Shown in pieces: positions 53,307-60,963 of a stretch of DNA of 64,000 nt. A program made the translations under genes and the position numbers. This stretch comes from an uncultured Candidatus Melainabacteria bacterium (GTDB lineage Bacteria; Cyanobacteriota; Vampirovibrionia; Gastranaerophilales; Gastranaerophilaceae), in assembly GCA_934754515.1 (NCBI GenBank), contig CAKVIG010000003.1, positions 1 to 64,000 of the forward strand. Reading direction: 5' to 3'. A model generated the notes under the pieces. It made no database searches. It was not told the origin of the DNA and worked only from the letters and a program-made list of their open reading frames with translations. Each line of letters opens with the position of its first letter. Positions within the stretch are counted from its first letter, which is position 1.

Positions 53307-53364
53307 GCACAATAACTAAAGCCGTTCAAACAATATCGGTTTGTTGCGTTAATTTAACGCATGT

Positions 53365-53407
53365 CACCCCCACCCTCGGGGGAGGGTGCCGAAGGCGGGA
53401 GAGGGTG
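53365..53407. repeat. GC-rich palindromic unit
   Basis: CACCCCCACCCTCGGGGGAG followed by GGTGCCGAAGGCGGGAGAGGG. It is the inverted counterpart of 2723-2761 and stands out in an AT-rich gap. Confidence 0.5.
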
Positions 53408-53526
53408 TTATAAAAATTTAGTCTAAAGAGTTGTAAAAATGTAATTACAAGCACTTGAAATTCAAAAAAGGTTGTTATAACATAATCATGTATTACAAAT
53501 ATGCTATAAAGGTGGTGAAAATATAA

Positions 53527-53700
53527 ATGGCAGAAGTTAAAGTTGGCGAAAACGAAAGTATCGAAAGCGCTTTGAGAAGATTCAAAAAGAAAATTCAAAA
53601 AGCTGGTATCTTATCAGAAGTAAAAAAACGCGAAAGATATGAAAAGCCAAGCGTAAAGAGAAAACGCAAATCAGAAGCAGCTCGTAAACGCAAGGTATAA
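53527..53700 (+). CDS. rpsU: 30S ribosomal protein S21
   Basis: A 57-residue protein missed by length filters. Translation begins MAEVKVGENESIESALRRFK and ends KRKSEAARKRKV. The ESIESALRRFKKK..AGILSEVKKRERYEKPSVKRKRK pattern is diagnostic of S21, which sits near the anti-Shine-Dalgarno end of 16S rRNA. The RBS is AAAGGTGGTGAA. An extended -10 (TGCTATAAA) lies close upstream, and a terminator follows 10 nt after the stop, so it is a monocistronic unit. Confidence 0.95.
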   Translation: MAEVKVGENESIESALRRFKKKIQKAGILSEVKKRERYEKPSVKRKRKSEAARKRKV

Positions 53701-53709
53701 ATAAATTTT

Positions 53710-53737
53710 AAGGACTGTCAATTGACAGTCCTTTTTT
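53710..53737 (+). terminator. rpsU terminator
   Basis: AAGGACTGTCAATTGACAGT then CCTTTTTTC: a perfect palindrome plus T-run. Confidence 0.9.
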
Positions 53738-53741
53738 CATC

Positions 53742-54077
53742 TTACATTAACAAATTTATACTCGCTCCATCATCTATTTCTTTCACAAGCGAATACAACT
53801 TTTGCTCATTTTGCAAATTTGACATTAAATAAACTTCTTTACTCCACGGCAAGAAAATTGCACCAAATCCAACTTTATAGAAATATGCTTTTTGACGAAT
53901 TTGTTTAGCTAAATTGATTTTGTCGCTTAATGTATTATTACAATAAAAAGTTTTATGCCCCAGACAATAGTAACCTTTTTCTTCAAGTTGCTTTGCAATA
54001 TTTTTAGTTCTTTCATAATTATTTGATGATAATTTTATACCTTTAAAAGAATTCTCATTGATTGGGTTTACCTGCAT
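53742..54077 (-). CDS. Orphan protein with N-terminal PIN..FKG motif
   Basis: A 111-residue soluble protein, RBS AGGAGATATG. I do not recognise its fold. The N-terminus MQVNPINENSFKGIKLSS resembles the head of the 987-residue M41 fusion (MLKISPINGLNHF..NFRG) and the 'VSFHG' head of the 63441 gene. The rest is one small alpha/beta domain (NIAKQLEEKGYYCLGHKTFYC..), ending in a helix. No signal peptide or membrane segment is visible. Confidence 0.7.
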   Translation of the reverse strand: MQVNPINENSFKGIKLSSNNYERTKNIAKQLEEKGYYCLGHKTFYCNNTLSDKINLAKQIRQKAYFYKVGFGAIFLPWSKEVYLMSNLQNEQKLYSLVKEIDDGASINLLM

Positions 54078-54220
54078 TTCACATATCTCCTGATTGATAG
54101 TCGTTATTCTATTACAACATTTTTATATAAGCAAGAAAAAGTCAATGTGATACTTTACTTTTATTCATATTTGTAGTAATTTTTAGGGTATAAATCAATA
54201 TAAAATATTATATAGAATAG

Positions 54221-54279
54221 GGAGTAAACGAGGCGAAAAGAGAGCCAAACAAGCACTTGTTATTCGAAGAATTTACTCC
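54221..54279 (+). promoter_or_regulatory. Structured leader of fba
   Basis: GGAGTAAA (54221-54228) can pair with TTTACTCC (54272-54279), enclosing an inner hairpin AACAAG-CA-CTTGTT (54248-54261). It ends 24 nt before the fba ATG. It could be a stabilising 5' structure or a regulatory leader; no riboswitch class is recognised. Confidence 0.4.
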
Positions 54280-54303
54280 AAATATTAGAAAAGGAGAACT
54301 CAC

Positions 54304-55263
54304 ATGAGTGAAAGAAAATTAGTTGGAACAGGCGAAATGTTCAAAAAAGCATTAGCTGGCGGTTACGCTATCGGTGCTTACAACGTTAACAACATGGAAA
54401 TTTTACAAGGTATTGCAGAAGCTGCAGAAGAAACAAGATCACCAATCATTCTTCAAGTTTCAGCTGGTGCTAGAAAATATGCTAACCAAACTTACCTTAT
54501 CAAATTAGTAGAAGCTGCTTTAGCTACAACAACAGTACCTATCGCTCTTCACCTTGACCACGGTGCAGATTTCGAAATTTGTAAAGCTTGTATCGATGGC
54601 GGTTTCTCTTCTGTTATGATCGACGGTTCTAGATTCCCATTCGATGAAAACGTTGCTCTTACTAAGAAAGTTGTTGAATACGCTCACGAAAGAGGAGTTT
54701 CTGTTGAAGCTGAACTTGGTAAACTTGCCGGTGTTGAAGATGACGTTAACGTTGATGCTAAAGACGCTAAATACACTAACGTTCACGAAGCTGTTGAATT
54801 CGTTAAACAAACAGGTTGCGATTCTCTTGCTATCGCTATCGGTACTTCTCATGGTGCTTACAAATTCAAAGGTGAAGCTAAATTAGACTTCGACAGACTT
54901 AAAGAAATCAAAGATGCATTGAAAGAAGCTGGTTTCGGTGATTACCCAATCGTTCTTCACGGTTCATCTTCAGTTCCTGCTGAATTCGTTGCTAAATGTA
55001 ACAAATACGGCGGTAACTTACCAGACGCTCAAGGTGTTCCTGAAGATATGCTTAACTACGCTTCTAAGCACGGTGTAGCTAAAATCAACATCGATACAGA
55101 CTTGAGATTGGCTATGACATCTACTATCAGAGAATTCTTCGTTGAACATCCTGAAAAATTCGACCCACGTGAATACATGGGACCAGGTAGAACAGCAGTT
55201 AAAGAAATGGTTATGCACAAAATGCGTGACGTTCTTGGAACAGCTGGTCACGCTGATGACTAG
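54304..55263 (+). CDS. fba: Fructose-bisphosphate aldolase, class II
   Basis: A 319-residue zinc aldolase cleaving or making fructose-1,6-bisphosphate in glycolysis/gluconeogenesis. AYNVNNMEILQGI, then ALHLDHGADFE with Asp85 and zinc ligand His86. AELGKLAGVEDD, GTSHGAYKF and LHGSSSV complete the active site. The codon usage is noticeably more uniform (frequent GCT, GTT, AAC, TTC) than in neighbours, as expected for a highly expressed gene. The RBS is AAAGGAGAACTCAC. The 3' side carries a 108-bp tandem repeat before the terminator. Confidence 0.97.
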   Translation: MSERKLVGTGEMFKKALAGGYAIGAYNVNNMEILQGIAEAAEETRSPIILQVSAGARKYANQTYLIKLVEAALATTTVPIALHLDHGADFEICKACIDGGFSSVMIDGSRFPFDENVALTKKVVEYAHERGVSVEAELGKLAGVEDDVNVDAKDAKYTNVHEAVEFVKQTGCDSLAIAIGTSHGAYKFKGEAKLDFDRLKEIKDALKEAGFGDYPIVLHGSSSVPAEFVAKCNKYGGNLPDAQGVPEDMLNYASKHGVAKINIDTDLRLAMTSTIREFFVEHPEKFDPREYMGPGRTAVKEMVMHKMRDVLGTAGHADD

Positions 55264-55272
55264 TGCTACGGT

Positions 55273-55533
55273 GCTACGCACGTAGGTACACTGTCGGTTG
55301 ACAAATGTAACATTACAAGTCGGTTTTAAGACTACTGGTCAACCTCGATTGTGGGACTACGAGTTTGGCGTGGGATTCAAGCTACGCACGTAGACATTTG
55401 GTCGGTTGACAGAAGTTGAACTACTGGTTAGTTTTGAAACTACTGGTCAACCTCGATTGTGGGACTACAAGTTTAACGTAATATTCAAGCTACGCACGTA
55501 GTCATTTGGTCGGTTGACAGATGTAAAACTACA
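55273..55533. repeat. 108-bp tandem repeat downstream of fba
   Basis: Two full units (55273-55380, 55381-55488) and a partial third (55489 on) each begin GCTACGCACGTAG and are exactly 108 bp apart. Conserved blocks are GTCGGTTGACA and ACTACTGGTCAACCTCGATT, which can pair (GGTTGAC/GTCAACC), so each unit can fold into a hairpin. Stops interrupt the frames, so it is not protein coding. It lies between the fba stop and the terminator at 55540, so it could be a repeated 3' UTR or a separate RNA. Confidence 0.85.
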
Positions 55534-55539
55534 AAAGTA

Positions 55540-55584
55540 AAAAATATGTCGAGAAATTAATTAATTTTTCGGCATATTTTTTTA
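55540..55584 (+). terminator. Terminator of fba/repeat transcript
   Basis: AAAATATGTCGA-GAAATT..AATTTTTCGGCATATTTTTTT forms a long stem with one G-T, and a T-run ends it. Confidence 0.75.
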
Positions 55585-55593
55585 AACTTACTC

Positions 55594-55622
55594 TTGCAAA
55601 ACTTCAATGTTTATAATATTAT
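55594..55622 (+). promoter_or_regulatory. tRNA-Cys promoter
   Basis: -35 TTGCAA (55594-55599), a 17-nt spacer and -10 TATTAT (55617-55622); transcription would start 1-2 nt before the tRNA at 55631. Confidence 0.6.
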
Positions 55623-55630
55623 ATTCTTAC

Positions 55631-55701
55631 GGCGACATGGCCAAGTGGTAAGGCAGAAGCCTGCAAAGCTTTTACCCCCAGTTCGAATCTGGGTGTCGCC
55701 T
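55631..55701 (+). tRNA. tRNA-Cys (GCA)
   Basis: A 71-nt tRNA. Acceptor GGCGACA/TGTCGCC. The anticodon loop CTGCAAA gives anticodon GCA. The T arm is CCCAG-TTCGAAT-CTGGG. The discriminator is T (U73), the known identity element of tRNA-Cys. CCA is not encoded; a T-run follows immediately. Confidence 0.95.
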
Positions 55702-55733
55702 TTTTTATTTATTTAGCAAATCAATAGAGTTGT

Positions 55734-57119
55734 ATGGAAAATATAGAGTTAAAACGCTTTTGGGAGCAAATTAAGGAAGAATTAATAAGTACTTTACCCG
55801 AAAATGCTCATCCTTGGATTTATCCGCTTGAAGTTTCAGGCTATGATAAAGGCGTTCTAACAGTCGTAACCGGTCAAATGATGGGACGCGATTTATTAAG
55901 GCGCAACCACTATGAACAAATGAATCAGGCTTTGCAAAAAGTTTCAGGTGAAAAGAATGCAAGGTTTGTGATTATTTACGATGAAAATGCAGCAAAGACT
56001 CTAAAAAAAGAAACAGAAAAAATTCAAAAAAAGATTAGCGAAAAAAATCTCAAAGAAATGGCAATGGAAAACCTAAGCAACATGCAATCTTCGTCTAATC
56101 TTAATTTGAAATACAAATTTGAAAACTTTGTTGTTGGCGAAAACAACGAGTTTGCATACAAAGTAGCAAAAGCCGTTGCTGAAAATCCCGCAACCAAATA
56201 TAATCCATTATTTATCTACGGCAATTCGGGTTTAGGAAAAACTCACTTGATGCAAGCAATCGGGCATTATACAATATTTAATAATCCTAAATTAAGAGTA
56301 AAATATACAAAAACCGATGATTATGTGAATGATTATATTTCTAATAGTCGTAAAACAAATAACAACATTGAAAACATGTCAAAATTTAACCGCAAATATA
56401 CAAATATTGACATAATTTTGATTGACGATATTCAATTTATTGAATCAAAAATGAAATCAATGGAAAATTTGCAGTACACTTTTGACAGCCTTTACAACAA
56501 GGGCAAACAAATTGTTATTACTTCAGACAGAGTTCCAAAGGATATTCCAAAACTAACAGAGGCATTGTGTTCAAGATTTGAAATGGGCTTGATGTTGGAA
56601 CTAACTCCGCCTGATTTAAAAACAAGGTTTGAAATCATAAAAAAACTTGCCAAAGACAACGATTTAGATTTTGAAGAAAAAGCACTATTATATATTGCAC
56701 AAAATTTCTCTAAAAATGTAAGAGAATTGGAAGGCGCATTTACTAAAGTTTGTGCCTATGCTGAAATCACTGAGCAACCGTTAACATTAAATTTAGCAAA
56801 AGATGTTTTAAAATGTGATTCTGCTGAAAATGAAATAAGCTTTGACAAAATTGCAAGAGTTACTGCAAGTTATTATGACGTAAATATTGAGGATTTAAAA
56901 GGTACAGCTAGAGGTCAAAAAGTTGCTACCGCAAGGCATTTGTCTATCTACATGTGTCGTGAAATTACAAATCAAAGCTTTGAAAATATTGCAGAATTTT
57001 ATAACAAAAAACATACAACAATTATGTATGCTTATGAAAAAGTAAAAAAAGATAAAGACACTAATAGAGAAATTGCAACTGCCATAAGGGAGATTAAGCA
57101 AGCATTAAAAGTAATATAG
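55734..57119 (+). CDS. dnaA: Chromosomal replication initiator DnaA
   Basis: A 461-residue initiator. Domain I (1-85) is the helicase-loading/oligomerisation part and domain II (90-125) a short linker. Domain III is AAA+, with Walker A GNSGLGKT (163-170), Walker B IILIDDIQF and sensor RFEMGLMLEL. Domain IV (from about 365) has the DNA-binding helix-turn-helix ATARHLSIYMCREITNQSF and KKHTTIMYAYEKV. It binds 9-mer boxes at oriC. The ATG at 55734 has no clear Shine-Dalgarno sequence. It sits 33 nt after tRNA-Cys, and dnaN is not adjacent. I could not find clustered DnaA boxes beside it. Confidence 0.96.
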   Translation: MENIELKRFWEQIKEELISTLPENAHPWIYPLEVSGYDKGVLTVVTGQMMGRDLLRRNHYEQMNQALQKVSGEKNARFVIIYDENAAKTLKKETEKIQKKISEKNLKEMAMENLSNMQSSSNLNLKYKFENFVVGENNEFAYKVAKAVAENPATKYNPLFIYGNSGLGKTHLMQAIGHYTIFNNPKLRVKYTKTDDYVNDYISNSRKTNNNIENMSKFNRKYTNIDIILIDDIQFIESKMKSMENLQYTFDSLYNKGKQIVITSDRVPKDIPKLTEALCSRFEMGLMLELTPPDLKTRFEIIKKLAKDNDLDFEEKALLYIAQNFSKNVRELEGAFTKVCAYAEITEQPLTLNLAKDVLKCDSAENEISFDKIARVTASYYDVNIEDLKGTARGQKVATARHLSIYMCREITNQSFENIAEFYNKKHTTIMYAYEKVKKDKDTNREIATAIREIKQALKVI

Positions 57120-57193
57120 CCGACTTAACACTCGTTTTTATTTGGGATTTGTGATAAAAAATTATTAGAGTGAATGGGGAAATTGGAGCAAAT

Positions 57194-58225
57194 ATGCTTG
57201 ACAATATAAAATACCTTGTGTGTCTAAAAACAATAGATAAACTAATTTCTGAAAACAACTATGATTTAGCATTAGAAAAGCTAAATTATCTTATTGCTCA
57301 AGAATACAAGCCATCGGAAACATTCCTTAAGCGTGGCAAATTATGCCATAAATTATTGATGTTGGATGATGCGTATTCTGATTTTACGTACATTATCACA
57401 CATTGTGCAAAAAAAGAAAAAGCATACTATGAAAGACTTTCACTTAATTTTGAAATCGGGAATTTTTACGAAGCATTAAAAGATGCCGATAAAATTCTAA
57501 CTTGGGATGAAAATAATTTTGAAGTTAAGCGCATAAAATTTTTATCACTTGTTTATTCTAACGAAGACGATATTGCAAAGGATTTTATCCTTAATTTGTT
57601 TGAGTTTAATAAATATAAAACTATCCAATTTTTATTCAAAGAAGTTGCAATGGTTTTGGCTAACGATGAATTGTCAAAAGGGCTAAAACTGTTAGGTTTA
57701 ATTGATTTAATAGATAAAGACAATCCGATAAAATTACTAAAAGAAGCAACAATTTACGGCATGGCAAATCAAGCTGACAAACAAAACGAGATTTTAAAGA
57801 AAATTGATTCAGTTTTTCCTAAGTATTTTATTTCACATTTCAGATTTACTGATATGTACAAAGAAAAAGACTTGATGGAAATTTGTTTTCTTTTAGAATT
57901 GAAAATATTTGATAAGCAAAATCTTTTTGCATACCCGATGTCAATATTAGAAGGTTATAAAAATCATATTGAAGGACACATTATTGATTCTAAAGAGTGC
58001 TTTGAACGCGCGATTAAAATCAATCCGAACAAGCCCGAAGCCTATGTTTTACTTGCGCAGACTCTGCAATTAATGTCAGGATATGACAATCCTGAATACA
58101 AAAATGATGCAGAAGAAAACTACAAAAAAGCGATGGAAATCTACCGCAGAGAAAACTTAAATGATAAAGCGGAAGAAATGCGCAAACAACTAAAGCATTT
58201 GAATTCAAGTCTTGTTTTAAATTAA
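57194..58225 (+). CDS. TPR-repeat protein
   Basis: The start is the ATG at 57194 (MLDNIKYLVCLKTIDK), after GGAG; the ATG at 57170 lacks one. The 343-residue cytoplasmic protein is all helical, with TPR-like units (NYDLALEKLNYLIAQEYKPSETFLKRG, EALKDADKILTWDENNFE, SKECFERAIKINPNKPEAYVLLAQTL). It has no signal or membrane segment. It lies 74 nt after dnaA and may be co-transcribed. Partners are unknown. Confidence 0.8.
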   Translation: MLDNIKYLVCLKTIDKLISENNYDLALEKLNYLIAQEYKPSETFLKRGKLCHKLLMLDDAYSDFTYIITHCAKKEKAYYERLSLNFEIGNFYEALKDADKILTWDENNFEVKRIKFLSLVYSNEDDIAKDFILNLFEFNKYKTIQFLFKEVAMVLANDELSKGLKLLGLIDLIDKDNPIKLLKEATIYGMANQADKQNEILKKIDSVFPKYFISHFRFTDMYKEKDLMEICFLLELKIFDKQNLFAYPMSILEGYKNHIEGHIIDSKECFERAIKINPNKPEAYVLLAQTLQLMSGYDNPEYKNDAEENYKKAMEIYRRENLNDKAEEMRKQLKHLNSSLVLN

Positions 58226-58230
58226 AAATT

Positions 58231-58265
58231 AAATAACGGCGCGTAAAATGACGCGCCGTTATTTA
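58231..58265. terminator. Bidirectional terminator
   Basis: AAATAACGGCGCGT-AAAATG-ACGCGCCGTTATTT, a 14-bp perfect stem between the convergent TPR and nadE genes. It overlaps the nadE stop by 3 nt. Confidence 0.9.
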
Positions 58266-60245
58266 ATCTAAAACATCCTCTATATAACTGTCTTCAACGC
58301 CTTTATAATTTATTCTGGAAGAAGTTATCGGTTGTCTGTAATCGTATTTATTGATTGAACGAGATTCTACAATTACAGACGGAGGAAGGATTGACCACTT
58401 GTAAAGCGCAGTAGACATACGTCTGAAGAATTTGTCCAACCATTCTATTTTTTGTTCTTTAGAAACTTCGTTGTGCTTTTCGTAAACAAATTCGGTTTCT
58501 AAAAGGTCGTGGTAACCTTCGTTTTTGTTTTCGACACGCCAAATAATTTCATCCAAAAATTCGTAAGGCATTAGAGCGTCTTCTGCAATCAGCGGTTTAC
58601 CTGTCTTAGGGTCGATTGCAAGTTCAGCTCCAGGTTTTTTTAGAATAATCGCCTCAGGAATTGCATTTTTTTCTTCACGGTTTGCGTTCATCCAACGGGC
58701 AAACGCAAACAATTTAGTTTTAGGTACATCTGCAATAGGTGCAAAACCGCCCGACATATCACCATTGATCGTCGCATAACCCATATAAAGTTCTGATTTA
58801 TCAGAAGTAGCAATAGGAATACAAGAGGCGAATTCATTACTTATTCCCCACAGAAACATTGCACGTGAGCGCGCTTGAATGTTATCAGGCGTGAATGAAG
58901 TCTTATAACGTCCGTCCCACTTAGATTCAACAGTTTTAAACAATTCGCTTAAGCATTCTTTTGTAGTATCAATCATTGGACGGATTGTGGCTTCGGTGAA
59001 ATTAATTCCCAAATTATTCGCCAATTGTTGAGCGTCAGACTTGCTTTCTTTGCTCGTAATATGAGATGGCATTGAAACGCCAAAAACATTTTCTTTGCCG
59101 ATAGCATCAGCTAAAAGTACTGCGCAAACAGTTGAATCCAAACCGCCTGAAAGCCCTAAAACTGCGCGTTTAAAACCACATTTCTTAAAATAATCTCTTA
59201 TTCCTTGAAGAATTGTTTTATAAGTTCTTTCTAAATCGGATTCGTATTCTAAAGTAAAGACTTTTTGTTCATTAAGAGATTTATCTAAACCTTTAGTCAG
59301 AGGATAAATTTTGCCAATTTTTTCTTTCGGATTAACAATTAAAAACTGTTCTTCAAAAGATTTTGCTCTTGCTAATAATTTACCGTCCGCATCAAAAACT
59401 CTGCTTGAACCGTCAAACGAACTGTTATCAATCGCACCAACTTGGTTTACATATACAATCGGTGTTTTATATTTTTTAGCGATAAATGAAAGCATATTGT
59501 GTTTCAATTGTTCTTTTTTAGCCCTTGTAGGTGATGCCGAGCAATTGATGAAAATTTCAGGATTTTCTTGCGCGAGTTCATCAATCGGATCTTTATCATA
59601 AAGATTTTTTTCAAAGAATTCTTTATTGTTCCAACAATCTTCGCAAATAGATATTCCGTATTTTTCAAAAATTTTACTGTTTTCTTTAATATTGTCTTTA
59701 TCAAAAACACCCAAAGTTTCTGTCGGTTGAACACCAACAACAGGAGATGGTTCAATATATCTGTAATCATTGAATTCTGAGTAGTTAGGAAGTAGAGATT
59801 TTCTGACAATTCCCGCGATTTTTCCGTCTTTTAAAATGGCAACAGAGTTAAAATATTTTTTACCTTCCGCATCCTGTTTACGAGGTTCTACAAAACCTAC
59901 GAGAGCAGTTGTTCCAACTGTTATCTTTGCCAAACCTTTCAGCCATTTAATATTTTCTTCTACAATAATCGGGTGTCTGTCGATTGTATCTTCAATCGGA
60001 TAACCCATTAGAGCCAATTCTGGAAAAACAACCATATCCAATCCGATTTTGCAGGAGTACTTAATGTATTTTGCAATTTTTTTTGCGTTGTATTCAATGT
60101 TTCCGGCAATCGGATTAATTTGTGCCATGCCAATATATCCGCCAATTGAAACGATTTGCTTAACGCCTTCTATAATATTTTGCGGAATATCTTCGCCGTG
60201 TGAAAATCTTTTATCTGCTATTTCGGATAGTTCGTATAAGTTCAT
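58263..60245 (-). CDS. nadE: Glutamine-dependent NAD+ synthetase
   Basis: A 660-residue two-domain enzyme making NAD from deamido-NAD, ATP and glutamine. The nitrilase-type amidase domain (about 35-310) has the triad Glu76 (FPELALMGYP), Lys149 (VRKSLLPNYSEF) and Cys201 (ISICEDCWN). The ammonia-using synthetase domain has the P-loop SGGLDS (366-371) and later ATSDKSELYMGYATINGDMSGGFAPI. The N-terminal 35 residues before GYIGMAQINP are an extension relative to many homologues. The promoter lies inside a palindrome. Confidence 0.96.
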   Translation of the reverse strand: MNLYELSEIADKRFSHGEDIPQNIIEGVKQIVSIGGYIGMAQINPIAGNIEYNAKKIAKYIKYSCKIGLDMVVFPELALMGYPIEDTIDRHPIIVEENIKWLKGLAKITVGTTALVGFVEPRKQDAEGKKYFNSVAILKDGKIAGIVRKSLLPNYSEFNDYRYIEPSPVVGVQPTETLGVFDKDNIKENSKIFEKYGISICEDCWNNKEFFEKNLYDKDPIDELAQENPEIFINCSASPTRAKKEQLKHNMLSFIAKKYKTPIVYVNQVGAIDNSSFDGSSRVFDADGKLLARAKSFEEQFLIVNPKEKIGKIYPLTKGLDKSLNEQKVFTLEYESDLERTYKTILQGIRDYFKKCGFKRAVLGLSGGLDSTVCAVLLADAIGKENVFGVSMPSHITSKESKSDAQQLANNLGINFTEATIRPMIDTTKECLSELFKTVESKWDGRYKTSFTPDNIQARSRAMFLWGISNEFASCIPIATSDKSELYMGYATINGDMSGGFAPIADVPKTKLFAFARWMNANREEKNAIPEAIILKKPGAELAIDPKTGKPLIAEDALMPYEFLDEIIWRVENKNEGYHDLLETEFVYEKHNEVSKEQKIEWLDKFFRRMSTALYKWSILPPSVIVESRSINKYDYRQPITSSRINYKGVEDSYIEDVLD

Positions 60246-60251
60246 TTTTAC

Positions 60252-60296
60252 CTCTCAAGTTATGTTTATTATAGCTTGAGAGAAAAGGATTTGCAA
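60252..60296 (-). promoter_or_regulatory. nadE promoter with operator-like palindrome
   Basis: On the minus strand: -35 TTGCAA (60291-60296), a 17-nt spacer and -10 TATAAT (60268-60273). A perfect 8-bp inverted repeat CTCTCAAG..CTTGAGAG (60252-60259, 60275-60282) brackets the -10, and a GGATTTGC/GCAAATCC hairpin (60287-60308) covers the -35. The Shine-Dalgarno GAGAGG overlaps the proximal arm. Confidence 0.55.
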
Positions 60297-60407
60297 AAAA
60301 GCAAATCCCATTGATATATTAATTTTTGTAAAATTATTTGAATAAAATAGCAATAATTTAATACCACAGAACTTAATAACATTGTAGAATGTGTAAGGAG
60401 TTGTAGA

Positions 60408-60878
60408 ATGCCAAAAATTTATTCTAATACATCGCAAGTTCAAAATATCAACAAAAACATTTTATCTTATTTAAAGGGTAAAAAAGTATTGCCCCAAAAC
60501 GCTCAAGTAAAACACATTTGGGCTGAAAATAATCAAACAGATATTCCTTCAAAGATTTATGCTGGACAAATTGAATATGAAAAAATATTGGCAAACGGCA
60601 ATAAAAAAACACGATTAGTAACTGCGTATGGCGATGGTAGTATCGCGACTACAACAACTGTAAAAAGTCCAAGTGGAGAATTATTAAAAGCTTATACCGG
60701 CTTAAGAGATAGAACTTGGGAGGCTACCAATCCTGAAACAGGCAATATCGTAAAACAAAATACAGGTACACGTTGTTACGCTTCCGGAACAAGAGATGAA
60801 GTTATTACTAAAGCCAATAAATTTTATGGTTCAAATCCTCCATCTGATAGGAACAACTTGTATTTGTTAATGCGCTAA
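60408..60878 (+). CDS. Orphan protein of unknown function
   Basis: A 156-residue soluble protein, RBS AAGGAGTTGTAGA. I do not recognise a family. It is beta-rich in the middle (KIYAGQIEYEKILANGNKKTRLVTAYGDGSIATTTTVKSPSGELLKAY), with a repeated strand-turn pattern. A Trp/Thr/Gly-rich part follows (RTWEATNPETGNIVKQNTGTRCYASGTRDE). No signal peptide or membrane segment is visible. It resembles small orphan proteins of the lineage rather than a housekeeping enzyme. Confidence 0.65.
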   Translation: MPKIYSNTSQVQNINKNILSYLKGKKVLPQNAQVKHIWAENNQTDIPSKIYAGQIEYEKILANGNKKTRLVTAYGDGSIATTTTVKSPSGELLKAYTGLRDRTWEATNPETGNIVKQNTGTRCYASGTRDEVITKANKFYGSNPPSDRNNLYLLMR

Positions 60879-60949
60879 ATTTATTATTCGTCTATAACAA
60901 TTAAACCGAAGTTGCAAAATTCAATCTATACACAACCACGGTTATTTGG

Positions 60950-60955
60950 TATAAT
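60950..60955 (+). promoter_or_regulatory. Extended -10 box for a leaderless mRNA
   Basis: TGGTATAAT (60947-60955) ends 8 nt before the ATG at 60964 and no Shine-Dalgarno sequence is present. Confidence 0.55.
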
Positions 60956-60963
60956 AAATAATT

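Noticed and set aside
53326..53598. A 90-codon minus-strand frame over rpsU
   Set aside because: It is the antisense shadow of the ribosomal protein S21 gene and the palindromic repeat beside it.
54221..54279. Known riboswitch class before fba
   Set aside because: Only simple nested hairpins are visible; no conserved aptamer sequence that I recognise.
55273..55533. CRISPR array
   Set aside because: Units are 108 bp with conserved blocks spread throughout, only two and a half copies, and no cas genes in the window.
55264..55630. oriC with DnaA boxes beside dnaA
   Set aside because: The 108-bp repeats hold no TTATCCACA-like 9-mers, and none cluster on either side of dnaA. A GC-skew plot would be decisive and could not be run.
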